NCBI RefSeq assembly: GCF_016790065.1
Contig: NZ_JAEUPY010000479.1
Location: 1 to 36,177 of the forward strand
Length of the DNA: 36,177 bases
Direction: 5' to 3'
Origin: Steroidobacter sp.
Lineage (GTDB): Bacteria; Pseudomonadota; Gammaproteobacteria; Steroidobacterales; Steroidobacteraceae
In this document: positions 25,623 through 34,530 of the stretch, piece by piece
Numbering within the stretch: the stretch's first letter is position 1
Layout of the letters: each line of letters begins with the position of its first letter
Notes under the pieces: model-generated
Told to the model about the DNA's origin: nothing
The model's input: the letters and a program-made list of their open reading frames with translations, nothing else
Databases searched by the model: none
Made by a program: the position numbers and the translations under genes

Positions 25623-25691
25623 AGTCGTAGCGCTGGCGTTTTTTTCGCACTCTTTCCGCGCTCCAAGCTGGAAAAGAACAAGAGGGTCCAT

Positions 25692-26150
25692 ATGGATATT
25701 CGCAAGGTCAAAAAACTCATCGAGCTGCTCGAGGAATCCGGCATCGCCGAGATCGAGATCAGTGAGGGTGAGGAGTCGGTGCGCATCAGCCGCTATCCGC
25801 AGGGCCAGGCCGCCGCGCCGATCGTGCACTACGCTGCTCCTCCGGTGGCTGCACCGGTCGCCGCCGCACCGGCAGCTATTGCTGCTCCGGCCGTCGCCGC
25901 TGCGCCGAGCAAAGCCGATCACACCGTGACGGCGCCGATGGTCGGCACGTATTACTCCTCCGCTTCGCCGGGCGCCAAGTCGTTCGTCGACATCGGCAGC
26001 GAAGTGAATGTCGGCGACACCCTGTGCATCATCGAAGCCATGAAGATGATGAATCAGATCGAGTCGGACAAATCCGGCCGAGTCACGGCGGTGCTGGTGA
26101 AGAACGGCGATCCGGTCGAGTTCGGCCAGCCCCTGTTCATTATTGAATAA
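25692..26150 (+). CDS. accB: Biotin carboxyl carrier protein of acetyl-CoA carboxylase
   Basis: The 152-residue subunit has an N-terminal helix region ([20 protein letters not shown]), an Ala/Pro-rich flexible linker (about residues 38-75) and a C-terminal biotinyl domain with the biotinylation motif [10 protein letters not shown], where the lysine takes biotin. It carries carboxybiotin from AccC to the carboxyltransferase in the first step of fatty acid synthesis. AGAGGG lies just upstream of the ATG. accC follows after 68 bases. Confidence 0.97.
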   Translation: MDIRKVKKLIELLEESGIAEIEISEGEESVRISRYPQGQAAAPIVHYAAPPVAAPVAAAPAAIAAPAVAAAPSKADHTVTAPMVGTYYSSASPGAKSFVDIGSEVNVGDTLCIIEAMKMMNQIESDKSGRVTAVLVKNGDPVEFGQPLFIIE

Positions 26151-26170
26151 TCGCCACCGCTTAACTTCGT

Positions 26171-26201
26171 CGCACGCCCGCCCCTCGTCGGCCGGCGTGC
26201 G
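26171..26201. repeat. Inverted repeat between accB and accC
   Basis: CGCACGCC (26171-26178), 15 bases, GGCGTGCG (26194-26201) is an eight-pair stem in the accB-accC gap. A run of adenines, not thymines, follows, so it is not a standard terminator. It might affect message stability or the start of accC, which has no clear Shine-Dalgarno. Confidence 0.45.
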
Positions 26202-26218
26202 CGGGTAAAAAACCAAAC

Positions 26219-27546
<1,328 letters not shown>

Positions 27547-27562
<16 letters not shown>

Positions 27563-27598
27563 TCCTGGGTATCAAATAAATCCTGGGAATTAAATAAT
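27547..27598 (+). repeat. Threefold imperfect tandem repeat spanning the accC stop
   Basis: Three units follow one another: CCTGGGTATTAAATAAT (27547-27563), CCTGGGTATCAAATAAAT (27564-27581) and CCTGGGAATTAAATAAT (27582-27598). Each encodes LGIK-stop-like codons in its own frame. The first unit ends accC; the others appear to be recent copies in the accC-prmA spacer, AT-rich compared with the surrounding DNA. Confidence 0.9.
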
Positions 27599-27603
27599 CG
27601 GCC

Positions 27604-28530
27604 ATGCCTTTCCTGCAGCTCATCCTTCCGATCGGCGCAGCCGACCCTGCGCCGTATGAGGATGCGCTGCTCGCGGCCGGCGCCTCCTCCATCACCCTCG
27701 AAGACGAGGGTGACGATCCCGTTCTCGAACCGCTGCCCGGAACGACTCCGCTGTGGCCACGCGTCCGCGTGAAGGCGCTATTCGACGGCGCAGTCCATCG
27801 CGATGAAGTGCTGATAACGCTCGCAGCCGAGCTGGGTGACCCGCTCGCTCAGCCTTTGAGCCATGCCCACTTCGAAACTCTCGAAGATCGCGCCTGGGAA
27901 CGTGAATGGCTGAAAGACTTCAAGCCCATGCGTTTCGGCGAACGCTTGTGGATTTGCCCCGGCGGCCAGCAACCAGACGCCGCTCAGCTGACCACCAGCA
28001 AAGCGCCGGTGCTCATCGAACTCGATCCCGGGCTCGCCTTCGGCACCGGTACGCATCCCACGACGGCGCTGTGCCTGGAATGGTTGGATAGCGCACAGGT
28101 CGCCGGCGCACGGGTCATCGATTTCGGCTGCGGCTCCGGCATCCTCGCCATCGCCGCCGCCAAACTCGGCGCAGCCGACGTGCTTGCCATCGACATCGAT
28201 CCGCAAGCGCTCCTGGCAACCCACGACAACGCTGAACGCAACGGCGTGGCGCAGCTGATCACGGCACGCTTGGTCGACGCCGATGAAGGTCATGGCGCAC
28301 CAGCCGACATTCTGCTGGCAAATATCCTGGCCGGGCCGTTGGCCAGCCTGGCGGCGGCATTCGCCGGCCGGGTTCGCAGCGGCGGTCGACTGGTGCTGTC
28401 GGGAATTCTTCAGAATCAGGCGGAAGCTGTAGCAACCACATATGCGCCGTGGTTTGATATCGGCCCCGTCGTGGTCCGAGACGACTGGGTGCGCCTCGAC
28501 GGCGTGCGCCGGCCGACTCCACCGCCCTAA
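27604..28530 (+). CDS. prmA: Ribosomal protein L11 methyltransferase
   Basis: The 308-residue SAM-dependent enzyme methylates ribosomal protein L11. It has the PrmA N-terminal domain, the central FGTGTHPTTALCLEWLD, the SAM motif VIDFGCGSGILAIAAAKLG, DIDPQAL, and the post-motif LLANILAGPL. Length is slightly above the 293 of E. coli. It lies 41 bases after accC, and the zinc-ribbon gene starts 27 bases later. Confidence 0.96.
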   Translation: MPFLQLILPIGAADPAPYEDALLAAGASSITLEDEGDDPVLEPLPGTTPLWPRVRVKALFDGAVHRDEVLITLAAELGDPLAQPLSHAHFETLEDRAWEREWLKDFKPMRFGERLWICPGGQQPDAAQLTTSKAPVLIELDPGLAFGTGTHPTTALCLEWLDSAQVAGARVIDFGCGSGILAIAAAKLGAADVLAIDIDPQALLATHDNAERNGVAQLITARLVDADEGHGAPADILLANILAGPLASLAAAFAGRVRSGGRLVLSGILQNQAEAVATTYAPWFDIGPVVVRDDWVRLDGVRRPTPPP

Positions 28531-28557
28531 ATCGTTTTGGATCGTGATGATCTTCGC

Positions 28558-29727
28558 ATGCTGACTCAGTGTCCCAGCTGCCAGACGACCTTTCGCGTCA
28601 CGAGCGAGATCCTCCGGGTCGCGCACGGCCAGGTCCGTTGCGGCCGCTGCCAGACACAGTTCGACGCGCTGGAACGTTTGATCGAGGAGAACGACGCCGG
28701 CGACGTCGAAAGCGGACGTTACATGCGGCCGCCACGCGCCCTGCCGCAGCCGCCGGAGACACCCGGCCAGATCGAAGTCGAGGAGCCGGTCGAGCACGAG
28801 GAGATCACGCTCGAAGGCCGCCACATCGAAATCAGCGGCGTGTACGAGACCATCGACGAAAGCGGTCAGGGTCAGCCGCAGATTCGCGAACAGACCGTCG
28901 AAGAATGGGTCGAGATCGATCAGGACGATGCCTTGCTCGACAGCGAGCCGGAAATCGAAGTCATCGACATGCGCGAGGAATATTCCAGCGTGGTCGAGGA
29001 AGACGCAGACATCCAAGCGGCCGCGGCCGAAATGGAAGCCGAGCGAGCCGCGTCACAATCCGGTCAATGGGCTCAGCAGCAACCTCAAGCCACTTTCACG
29101 CCGACTCGCACACGCGAGCCGAGCGTGCGCTCACGTCGCAATCCGCGCGCGATCACCGTCGACGACTCACCCACCGAGTTCGATTTCCCGACTCAGCAAC
29201 GCAGCGACACGCCCTCGCCGCTGTGGTCGCTGCTCGCCGTGCCGCTGTTCCTGGCGCTGCTCGTGCAAGTCGTACATCACTACCGGTCGGATCTGGCGCG
29301 TCACCCGCAGCTCGGCGGACCCATGCAAAGTATTTATGGCGCGCTCGGCCTGAGCTTGCGCCCTGACTGGAACCTGCACGCCTACGAAGTGCGCCAATGG
29401 GGCGTGATCGCCGATCCGGCGGCCCCCGGAACGTTGAAGGTGCGCGCCAGTGTGAAAAATCTCGCCGACTTTCCTCAGCCTTACCCGTTGCTGAAGTTGG
29501 TGCTCGAAGATCGTTGGGGAGATCAGGTGCGCGCGCGCGAGTTCGAACCCGCCGAGTATCTGGACCCGACCGCCGCGCCCGACCGCATGCTGGCACCGGC
29601 TCAACAAACCAATGCGAGCATCGCCATCGTCGATCCGGGACCGGACGCCGAAGGTTTTCGTTTCGACGTGTGCCTGCGTGGCGCGCGAGGTGCAGTCTGC
29701 GCCGCCGACGTGCCGGGCAAACTGTGA
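28558..29727 (+). CDS. MJ0042 zinc-ribbon and DUF3426 membrane protein
   Basis: From ATG 28558 the 389-residue product opens with MLTQCPSCQTTFRV and RCGRCQTQFDALE, two CxxC pairs of the MJ0042-type zinc ribbon. A long acidic, low-complexity region (about residues 45-190) follows, then one membrane segment (WSLLAVPLFLALLVQVV) and a C-terminal domain matching DUF3426. The function of this family is unknown; it is commonly found between prmA and dusB in Gammaproteobacteria. A TTG at 28537 is in frame, but the ATG directly before the zinc ribbon is more likely. Its stop overlaps the dusB start (TGATG). Confidence 0.9.
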   Translation: MLTQCPSCQTTFRVTSEILRVAHGQVRCGRCQTQFDALERLIEENDAGDVESGRYMRPPRALPQPPETPGQIEVEEPVEHEEITLEGRHIEISGVYETIDESGQGQPQIREQTVEEWVEIDQDDALLDSEPEIEVIDMREEYSSVVEEDADIQAAAAEMEAERAASQSGQWAQQQPQATFTPTRTREPSVRSRRNPRAITVDDSPTEFDFPTQQRSDTPSPLWSLLAVPLFLALLVQVVHHYRSDLARHPQLGGPMQSIYGALGLSLRPDWNLHAYEVRQWGVIADPAAPGTLKVRASVKNLADFPQPYPLLKLVLEDRWGDQVRAREFEPAEYLDPTAAPDRMLAPAQQTNASIAIVDPGPDAEGFRFDVCLRGARGAVCAADVPGKL

Positions 29728-30737
29728 TGCGCATCGGGCCTTACGAATTGGTCAACAATCTGGCGCTCGCGCCCATGGCAGGCGTGACCGACTTGCCGTT
29801 TCGACTGTTGTGTCGACGCATGGGCGCGGCAATAGCTGCTGGAGAAATGCTGACTTGCGATGTGCGTTTATGGCACACCGAGAAGTCGCGTCGGCGCATG
29901 GACCACAGTGGCGAGCCTGAGCCGCGCGTGGTGCAGATCGCTGGCGGCGATCCGGAGATGATGGCCGAGGCCGCGCGACGTAACGCCGATGCCGGCGCGC
30001 AAATCATCGATATCAATTTAGGTTGCCCGGCGAAAAAAGTTTGCAATAAGGCGGCCGGTTCGGCGCTGATGAAAGATGAGCCGCTGGTACGGCAGATTCT
30101 GGAAGCCGTTGTCAAGGCGGTGAGCGTGCCGGTGACATTGAAAATGCGCACCGGTTGGGATCCCGAACATCGCAACGGCCCGGCGATTGCGCGCATGGCC
30201 GAAGCAATCGGCGTGCAAGCGCTGGCGATTCATGGCCGCACGCGCGCTTGCATGTACCAGGGAAGCGCCGAATACGACACCATCCGTAGCATCAAGCAAA
30301 GCGTGTCGATTCCGATTTTCGCCAATGGCGACATTGACTCAGCAGCGAAAGCGAAGCACGTACTTGAACAGACTGGCGTAGATGGCTTGATGATCGGGCG
30401 CAGCGCACAAGGTCAGCCGTGGATTTTCCGAGAAATTCTCGCTGGGCTGAACGATGGCGCACATGACGCGCACTCATACGCACCACCTTCCATCGCAGAA
30501 GTCCGTGATATCATGCTCGCTCATTTGCGCGATCTGCATGCCTTCTACGGGGAGGAGGCGGGAGTCCGGGTCGCGCGTAAACACATCGATTGGTATGCGA
30601 AGAGTCGCGCGTCTGCGCCGGCTTTACGACAAGCCGTGATGCAGGCGACTGACGCGTCGACACAAATCGACCGCGTCCAGGCGTATTTCAATGCGCTCGC
30701 AGAAGCGCCGGAAGAGAGACTGTCTAGCGCGGCTTGA
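29727..30737 (+). CDS. dusB: tRNA-dihydrouridine synthase DusB
   Basis: From ATG 29727 the 336-residue flavoenzyme reduces uridine to dihydrouridine in the D-loop of tRNAs. LAPMAGVTDLPFRLLCRR and NLGCPAKKVCNKAAGSALM, with the catalytic cysteine, are the Dus signatures; HGRTRACMYQGSAEYD and IGRSAQGQPWIF fit DusB. The much longer frame starting at 29397 runs through the preceding gene and is rejected. The start overlaps the DUF3426 stop, and fis follows, the order known from E. coli. Confidence 0.95.
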   Translation: MRIGPYELVNNLALAPMAGVTDLPFRLLCRRMGAAIAAGEMLTCDVRLWHTEKSRRRMDHSGEPEPRVVQIAGGDPEMMAEAARRNADAGAQIIDINLGCPAKKVCNKAAGSALMKDEPLVRQILEAVVKAVSVPVTLKMRTGWDPEHRNGPAIARMAEAIGVQALAIHGRTRACMYQGSAEYDTIRSIKQSVSIPIFANGDIDSAAKAKHVLEQTGVDGLMIGRSAQGQPWIFREILAGLNDGAHDAHSYAPPSIAEVRDIMLAHLRDLHAFYGEEAGVRVARKHIDWYAKSRASAPALRQAVMQATDASTQIDRVQAYFNALAEAPEERLSSAA

Positions 30738-30810
30738 ACGAGTCGCGCGCCAGTGAGAGGCACGCGACGTGAACGAACATTTGATTGCAAAGAATTTTGG
30801 CGGAGAGGCC

Positions 30811-31101
30811 ATGGCCCCCAGAAAAACAACCAGAGCTCGCCGCGAGCCGCTGGCTCGGCCCGCGACGCGGGCGATGCCCTTGAGGACGATGACGGCGGAA
30901 GCGCTCGATTCTTATTTCGCGACCTTGAACGGTCACAAGCCCGGGCAGTTGTACGACCTGGTGCTGCGTGAAGTGGAAGAACCGCTGTTCAAAGCCGTGC
31001 TCCATTACGCCGAAGGTAACCAGAGTCGCGCTGCCGACATTCTCGGCATCAATCGCGGCACGCTGCGCAAGAAGTTGAAGACTTACGGCCTGGACAACTA
31101 A
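30811..31101 (+). CDS. fis: DNA-binding protein Fis
   Basis: From ATG 30811 (GGAG five bases upstream) the product has 96 residues, nearly the 98 of E. coli Fis. The C-terminus holds the helix-turn-helix [21 protein letters not shown], near identical to Fis. The N-terminal 25 residues are rich in Arg, unusual for E. coli Fis but common in GC-rich gammaproteobacteria. Fis bends DNA and regulates stable RNA and many other genes. A GTG at 30769 would add 14 residues but has no good ribosome binding site. It follows dusB by 73 bases, as in E. coli. Confidence 0.94.
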   Translation: MAPRKTTRARREPLARPATRAMPLRTMTAEALDSYFATLNGHKPGQLYDLVLREVEEPLFKAVLHYAEGNQSRAADILGINRGTLRKKLKTYGLDN

Positions 31102-31151
31102 TTCGTCCGGCGCCTTGGTTCGTTGTTTGGTTTGCAAGAGAATCACCGCAC

Positions 31152-32738
31152 ATGTCCCCGGCTCTGTCGAAGATTGGCGTGCGCCGCGCGCTGCTGAGTG
31201 TTTCCAACAAAGATGGTCTGGTGGAATTCGCGCAGGCGTTGCAACGTCGTGGCGTAGCGATTCTTTCGACGGGCGGCACCGCCAGCCTGTTGGAGAAGCA
31301 TGGCATCCAGGTGACGCAGGTATCGGCGCACACCGGCTTTCCGGAAATCATGGATGGTCGCGTCAAAACCTTGCATCCGAAAATTCACGGTGGCCTGCTC
31401 GGCCGGCGCGAGATCGACGATGCAGTCATGCGCCAGCACGGCATCGATCCCATCGATCTGGTGGTGGTGAATCTGTATCCGTTCGCGGCGACCATCGCTA
31501 AACCCGATTGCACTTACGAAGACGCCATCGAAAACATCGACATCGGCGGCCCCGCGATGGTGCGCGCATCGGCCAAAAATCATGATCGCGTAACGGTGAT
31601 CGTCGATCCGCTGGACTACACAGCCGTGCTCGATGAGTTGAACAATTCCGACGGCGCGGTCTCCGAGCAAACGCGCAAGCGACTCGCGGCCAAAGCATTT
31701 GCACACACCGCCAGCTACGACTCGGCAGTCGCCAGTTATTTGACGCGCGTGACTCAGGCTCCGCAGGACACGAAGGAAGAATATCCGGAGTCGTTGGCTC
31801 TGCAGTTCCAGAAACGTATGGATCTGCGTTACGGCGAGAACCCGCATCAGAGCTCAGCGTTCTACGCCGTCGCCGATGTACCGGGTGCCAGCATCGGCAC
31901 TGCCAAGCAATTGCAGGGCAAGCAGCTCTCGTACAACAACATCGCTGACGGTGACACTGCATTCGAATGCGTGCGTCAATTCGATGAGCCGGCCTGCGTC
32001 ATCGTGAAGCATGCGAATCCGTGCGGCGTCGCTGTGGCCGGCGACACGCTCGCTGCCTACGATCGTGCGTATCGCACCGACCCTACGTCAGCGTTCGGCG
32101 GCATCATCGCGTTCAATCGCCCGCTCAATGCGAGCACAGCGCGCGCCATCGTCGAGCGTCAGTTCGTCGAACTGATCATCGCGCCGGAAGTCGATGCCGA
32201 CGCGTTGGAGATTTGCGCGCGAAAGGAAAACGTTCGCGTGCTTATCACTGGAAGTTTGCAAGCAACTGGCATTCGTCACGAATATCGCAGCGTCAACGGC
32301 GGTCTGCTGGTGCAGACGCGCGATGAAGGTCGCATCCTGCGCCCCGACCTACGCGTCGTCACCAAGCTGGTGCCGAGCGAAGAACAATTCGCCGACCTGC
32401 TGTTCGCTTGGCAGGTGTGCAAGTACGTCAAGTCCAACGCCATCATCTATGTGAAAGAGCGCATGACCCTCGGCGTCGGCGCCGGCCAGATGAGCCGCGT
32501 GGTCTCGAGCCGCATCGCTGCCATGAAGGCCAAGGACGAAGGTCTGGAAGTGGCCGGCGCAGTGATGGCGTCGGATGCGTTCTTCCCGTTCCGCGACGGT
32601 TTGGACGTTGCTGCCGAACTCGGCATCAAGGCCGTGATTCAACCGGGCGGCTCGATGCGAGACAACGAAGTGATCGCCGCGGCCGACCAACATGGCATGG
32701 CCATGGTGTTGACCGGCATGCGGCACTTCAGACACTGA
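31152..32738 (+). CDS. purH: Bifunctional AICAR transformylase/IMP cyclohydrolase
   Basis: The 528-residue enzyme performs the last two steps of IMP synthesis. The N-terminal MGS-like IMP cyclohydrolase domain has [26 protein letters not shown] and [15 protein letters not shown]; the AICAR transformylase domain has [15 protein letters not shown] and [14 protein letters not shown]. Length equals the E. coli enzyme (529). purD follows after 47 bases, with a hairpin in the gap. Confidence 0.97.
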   Translation: MSPALSKIGVRRALLSVSNKDGLVEFAQALQRRGVAILSTGGTASLLEKHGIQVTQVSAHTGFPEIMDGRVKTLHPKIHGGLLGRREIDDAVMRQHGIDPIDLVVVNLYPFAATIAKPDCTYEDAIENIDIGGPAMVRASAKNHDRVTVIVDPLDYTAVLDELNNSDGAVSEQTRKRLAAKAFAHTASYDSAVASYLTRVTQAPQDTKEEYPESLALQFQKRMDLRYGENPHQSSAFYAVADVPGASIGTAKQLQGKQLSYNNIADGDTAFECVRQFDEPACVIVKHANPCGVAVAGDTLAAYDRAYRTDPTSAFGGIIAFNRPLNASTARAIVERQFVELIIAPEVDADALEICARKENVRVLITGSLQATGIRHEYRSVNGGLLVQTRDEGRILRPDLRVVTKLVPSEEQFADLLFAWQVCKYVKSNAIIYVKERMTLGVGAGQMSRVVSSRIAAMKAKDEGLEVAGAVMASDAFFPFRDGLDVAAELGIKAVIQPGGSMRDNEVIAAADQHGMAMVLTGMRHFRH

Positions 32739-32746
32739 GCCGCCGC

Positions 32747-32766
32747 TCGCGAGCTGCGGCTCGCGA
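32747..32766. repeat. Hairpin between purH and purD
   Basis: TCGCGAGC, TGCG, GCTCGCGA is a perfect eight-pair hairpin nine bases after the purH stop. No T-tract follows, so it may affect message processing or stability rather than end transcription. Confidence 0.55.
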
Positions 32767-32785
32767 CAACTGACGTAGAGAAACT

Positions 32786-34075
32786 ATGCGCGTTCTGATT
32801 CTGGGTTCCGGTGGCCGCGAACATGCGTTCGCGTGGAAGATTGCCAACACTCCGCGAATCACTGCGGTCTTCGTTGCCCCCGGCAATGCGGGCACCGCGC
32901 TCGAGCACGGCGTCACCAACGTCGACATCGCAGCCGACGACATCGACAAGTTGCTCGACTTCGCCAAGCGCGAAAAAATCGATCTGACCATCGTCGGCCC
33001 GGAAGCGCCGCTGGTGATCGGCGTTACCGATGCGTTCGAAGCCGCTGGCTTGCGTTGCTTCGGTCCGCGCAAGCTCGCCGCGCGCCTGGAAGGTTCGAAA
33101 GCCTTCACCAAAGAATTCCTGCGTCGTCACAAGATTCCCACGGCGGCGTACGCGACTTTCACCAAAGCCAATTTCGATCCCGCTTGGGTGCGCGCTCAGC
33201 GTGCTCCGCTGGTGGTCAAAGCCGACGGCCTCGCGGCCGGCAAAGGCGTGATCATCTGCGAGACCCAGGAAGAAGCGATAGCGAGCACGCAGGCGATGTT
33301 CGACGGACAGTTCGGCGCTGCTGGCAACACCGTGGTCATCGAAGAGTTTTTGGAAGGCGAAGAAGCGAGCTTCATCGCCATCGTCAGCGGCAAACACATT
33401 CTGCCGCTGGCCACGTCGCAAGATCACAAGCGTCGCGATGACGGCGACCAAGGACCGAACACCGGCGGCATGGGTGCCTACTCGCCCGCCCCCGTCGTCA
33501 CCGACGAGCTGCACGCACGCATCATGAATGAAGTGATGCGACCGACGGCCGAGGGTTTGATCAGCGATGGCACGCCGTATATCGGCTTCCTGTACGCCGG
33601 CATCATGATTGCGCCGGATGGCACGCCCAACGTGCTCGAGTTCAATTGCCGTTTCGGCGATCCGGAGACTCAGCCCATCCTGTCGCGTCTCAAGACCGAT
33701 CTGACTGCGCTGTGTGAAGCGGCATTGGATGGTCGACTCGACCAGGTGACTGCCGAGTGGGATCCGCGAGCGGCACTCGGTGTCGTGCTCGCTGCTGGCG
33801 GTTATCCGGACTCGGTGCGCAAAGGCGATGAGATTCGCGGTCTCGATGACGCTGCGACCTTGGCCGGCAAAGTGTTTCATGCCGGCACCACGCTGGACGA
33901 CGGCAAAGTCGTTACCAGCGGCGGGCGAGTGTTGTGTGCCGTCGGCCTGGGCAAGACCGTCAGCGACGCTCAGCGAGCTGCCTATGCGCTGTGCGACAAG
34001 ATCAAATGGAACGGCGTGCAGTATCGACGCGATATCGGCTATCGAGCCGTGCAGAGAGAACAAGCGAAGAAGTAA
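32786..34075 (+). CDS. purD: Phosphoribosylamine-glycine ligase (GAR synthetase)
   Basis: This ATP-grasp enzyme joins phosphoribosylamine and glycine in the second step of purine synthesis. The 429-residue product starts [19 protein letters not shown] and has [51 protein letters not shown] and [14 protein letters not shown], all family hallmarks. Length matches E. coli (429). It forms an operon with purH and faces the small gene at 34141. Confidence 0.97.
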   Translation: MRVLILGSGGREHAFAWKIANTPRITAVFVAPGNAGTALEHGVTNVDIAADDIDKLLDFAKREKIDLTIVGPEAPLVIGVTDAFEAAGLRCFGPRKLAARLEGSKAFTKEFLRRHKIPTAAYATFTKANFDPAWVRAQRAPLVVKADGLAAGKGVIICETQEEAIASTQAMFDGQFGAAGNTVVIEEFLEGEEASFIAIVSGKHILPLATSQDHKRRDDGDQGPNTGGMGAYSPAPVVTDELHARIMNEVMRPTAEGLISDGTPYIGFLYAGIMIAPDGTPNVLEFNCRFGDPETQPILSRLKTDLTALCEAALDGRLDQVTAEWDPRAALGVVLAAGGYPDSVRKGDEIRGLDDAATLAGKVFHAGTTLDDGKVVTSGGRVLCAVGLGKTVSDAQRAAYALCDKIKWNGVQYRRDIGYRAVQREQAKK

Positions 34076-34121
34076 GCGTCGGCGCTTCTGCCGGCAGCAG
34101 GATATTTTTGGCTGCGGCGCT

Positions 34122-34146
34122 GGCTCGGAGTCGGAGCCGTTTATTC
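34122..34146 (+). terminator. Weak terminator candidate after purD
   Basis: GGCTC, seven bases, GAGCC forms a five-pair stem followed by GTTTATTC. It lies between the convergent purD and the small gene at 34141 and overlaps the latter's stop codon. The stem is short, so the call is weak. Confidence 0.28.
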
Positions 34147-34524
34147 GGCAAGGTCCAGCTGGGGAGTAATCTCCAGGACGCTGCGTTCTGCCGGTGCCGA
34201 ATCGGGGATGACTTCCAATATCAGCTGCAGGTTTGCATCTGACGTCACTGGAAAGTCGTGCAAGAGGCGTTCGGCGAAGGTCGTGGTTTGGCCGAGCTGC
34301 TCGAGCTCCGCGCGAGGCACGGTGACCCAAATCCCGGTGGGGTCGCTATCCAACTGCCAGCCGCCGCGCTCGGCAGTCATCACCGACGGTCGAATGCTCA
34401 CTCTGAATGCATGATGGCGGGGCAATGCCACGACCAGATCCACCGCACGGCCCGACACCAAACGCTCCAGCTCAGTACGGCCGAGCTGACAATGCAACGC
34501 TTGTCCGGAGAATCGCACGTCCAC
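34141..34524 (-). CDS. Small protein of unknown function downstream of a Ser/Thr kinase
   Basis: The 127-residue protein has no signal peptide or membrane segment and is not recognised with confidence. It opens [22 protein letters not shown] and has a later [22 protein letters not shown], a layout similar to small proteins of the DUF7009 type; that likeness is only an impression. It starts six bases after the stop of the kinase gene, so it is probably translated from the same message and may share its pathway. Confidence 0.7.
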   Translation of the reverse strand: MDVRFSGQALHCQLGRTELERLVSGRAVDLVVALPRHHAFRVSIRPSVMTAERGGWQLDSDPTGIWVTVPRAELEQLGQTTTFAERLLHDFPVTSDANLQLILEVIPDSAPAERSVLEITPQLDLAE

Positions 34525-34530
34525 GGGCGA

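Noticed and set aside
29397-29726. N-terminal extension of the dusB frame
   Set aside because: This part overlaps the DUF3426 gene and is Arg/Gly-rich noise; Dus proteins start at MRIGPYELVNNLALAPM, here 29727.
32639-34330. 563-codon open frame antisense to purD
   Set aside because: It runs through purD and into the next gene; composition and lack of motifs mark it as spurious.
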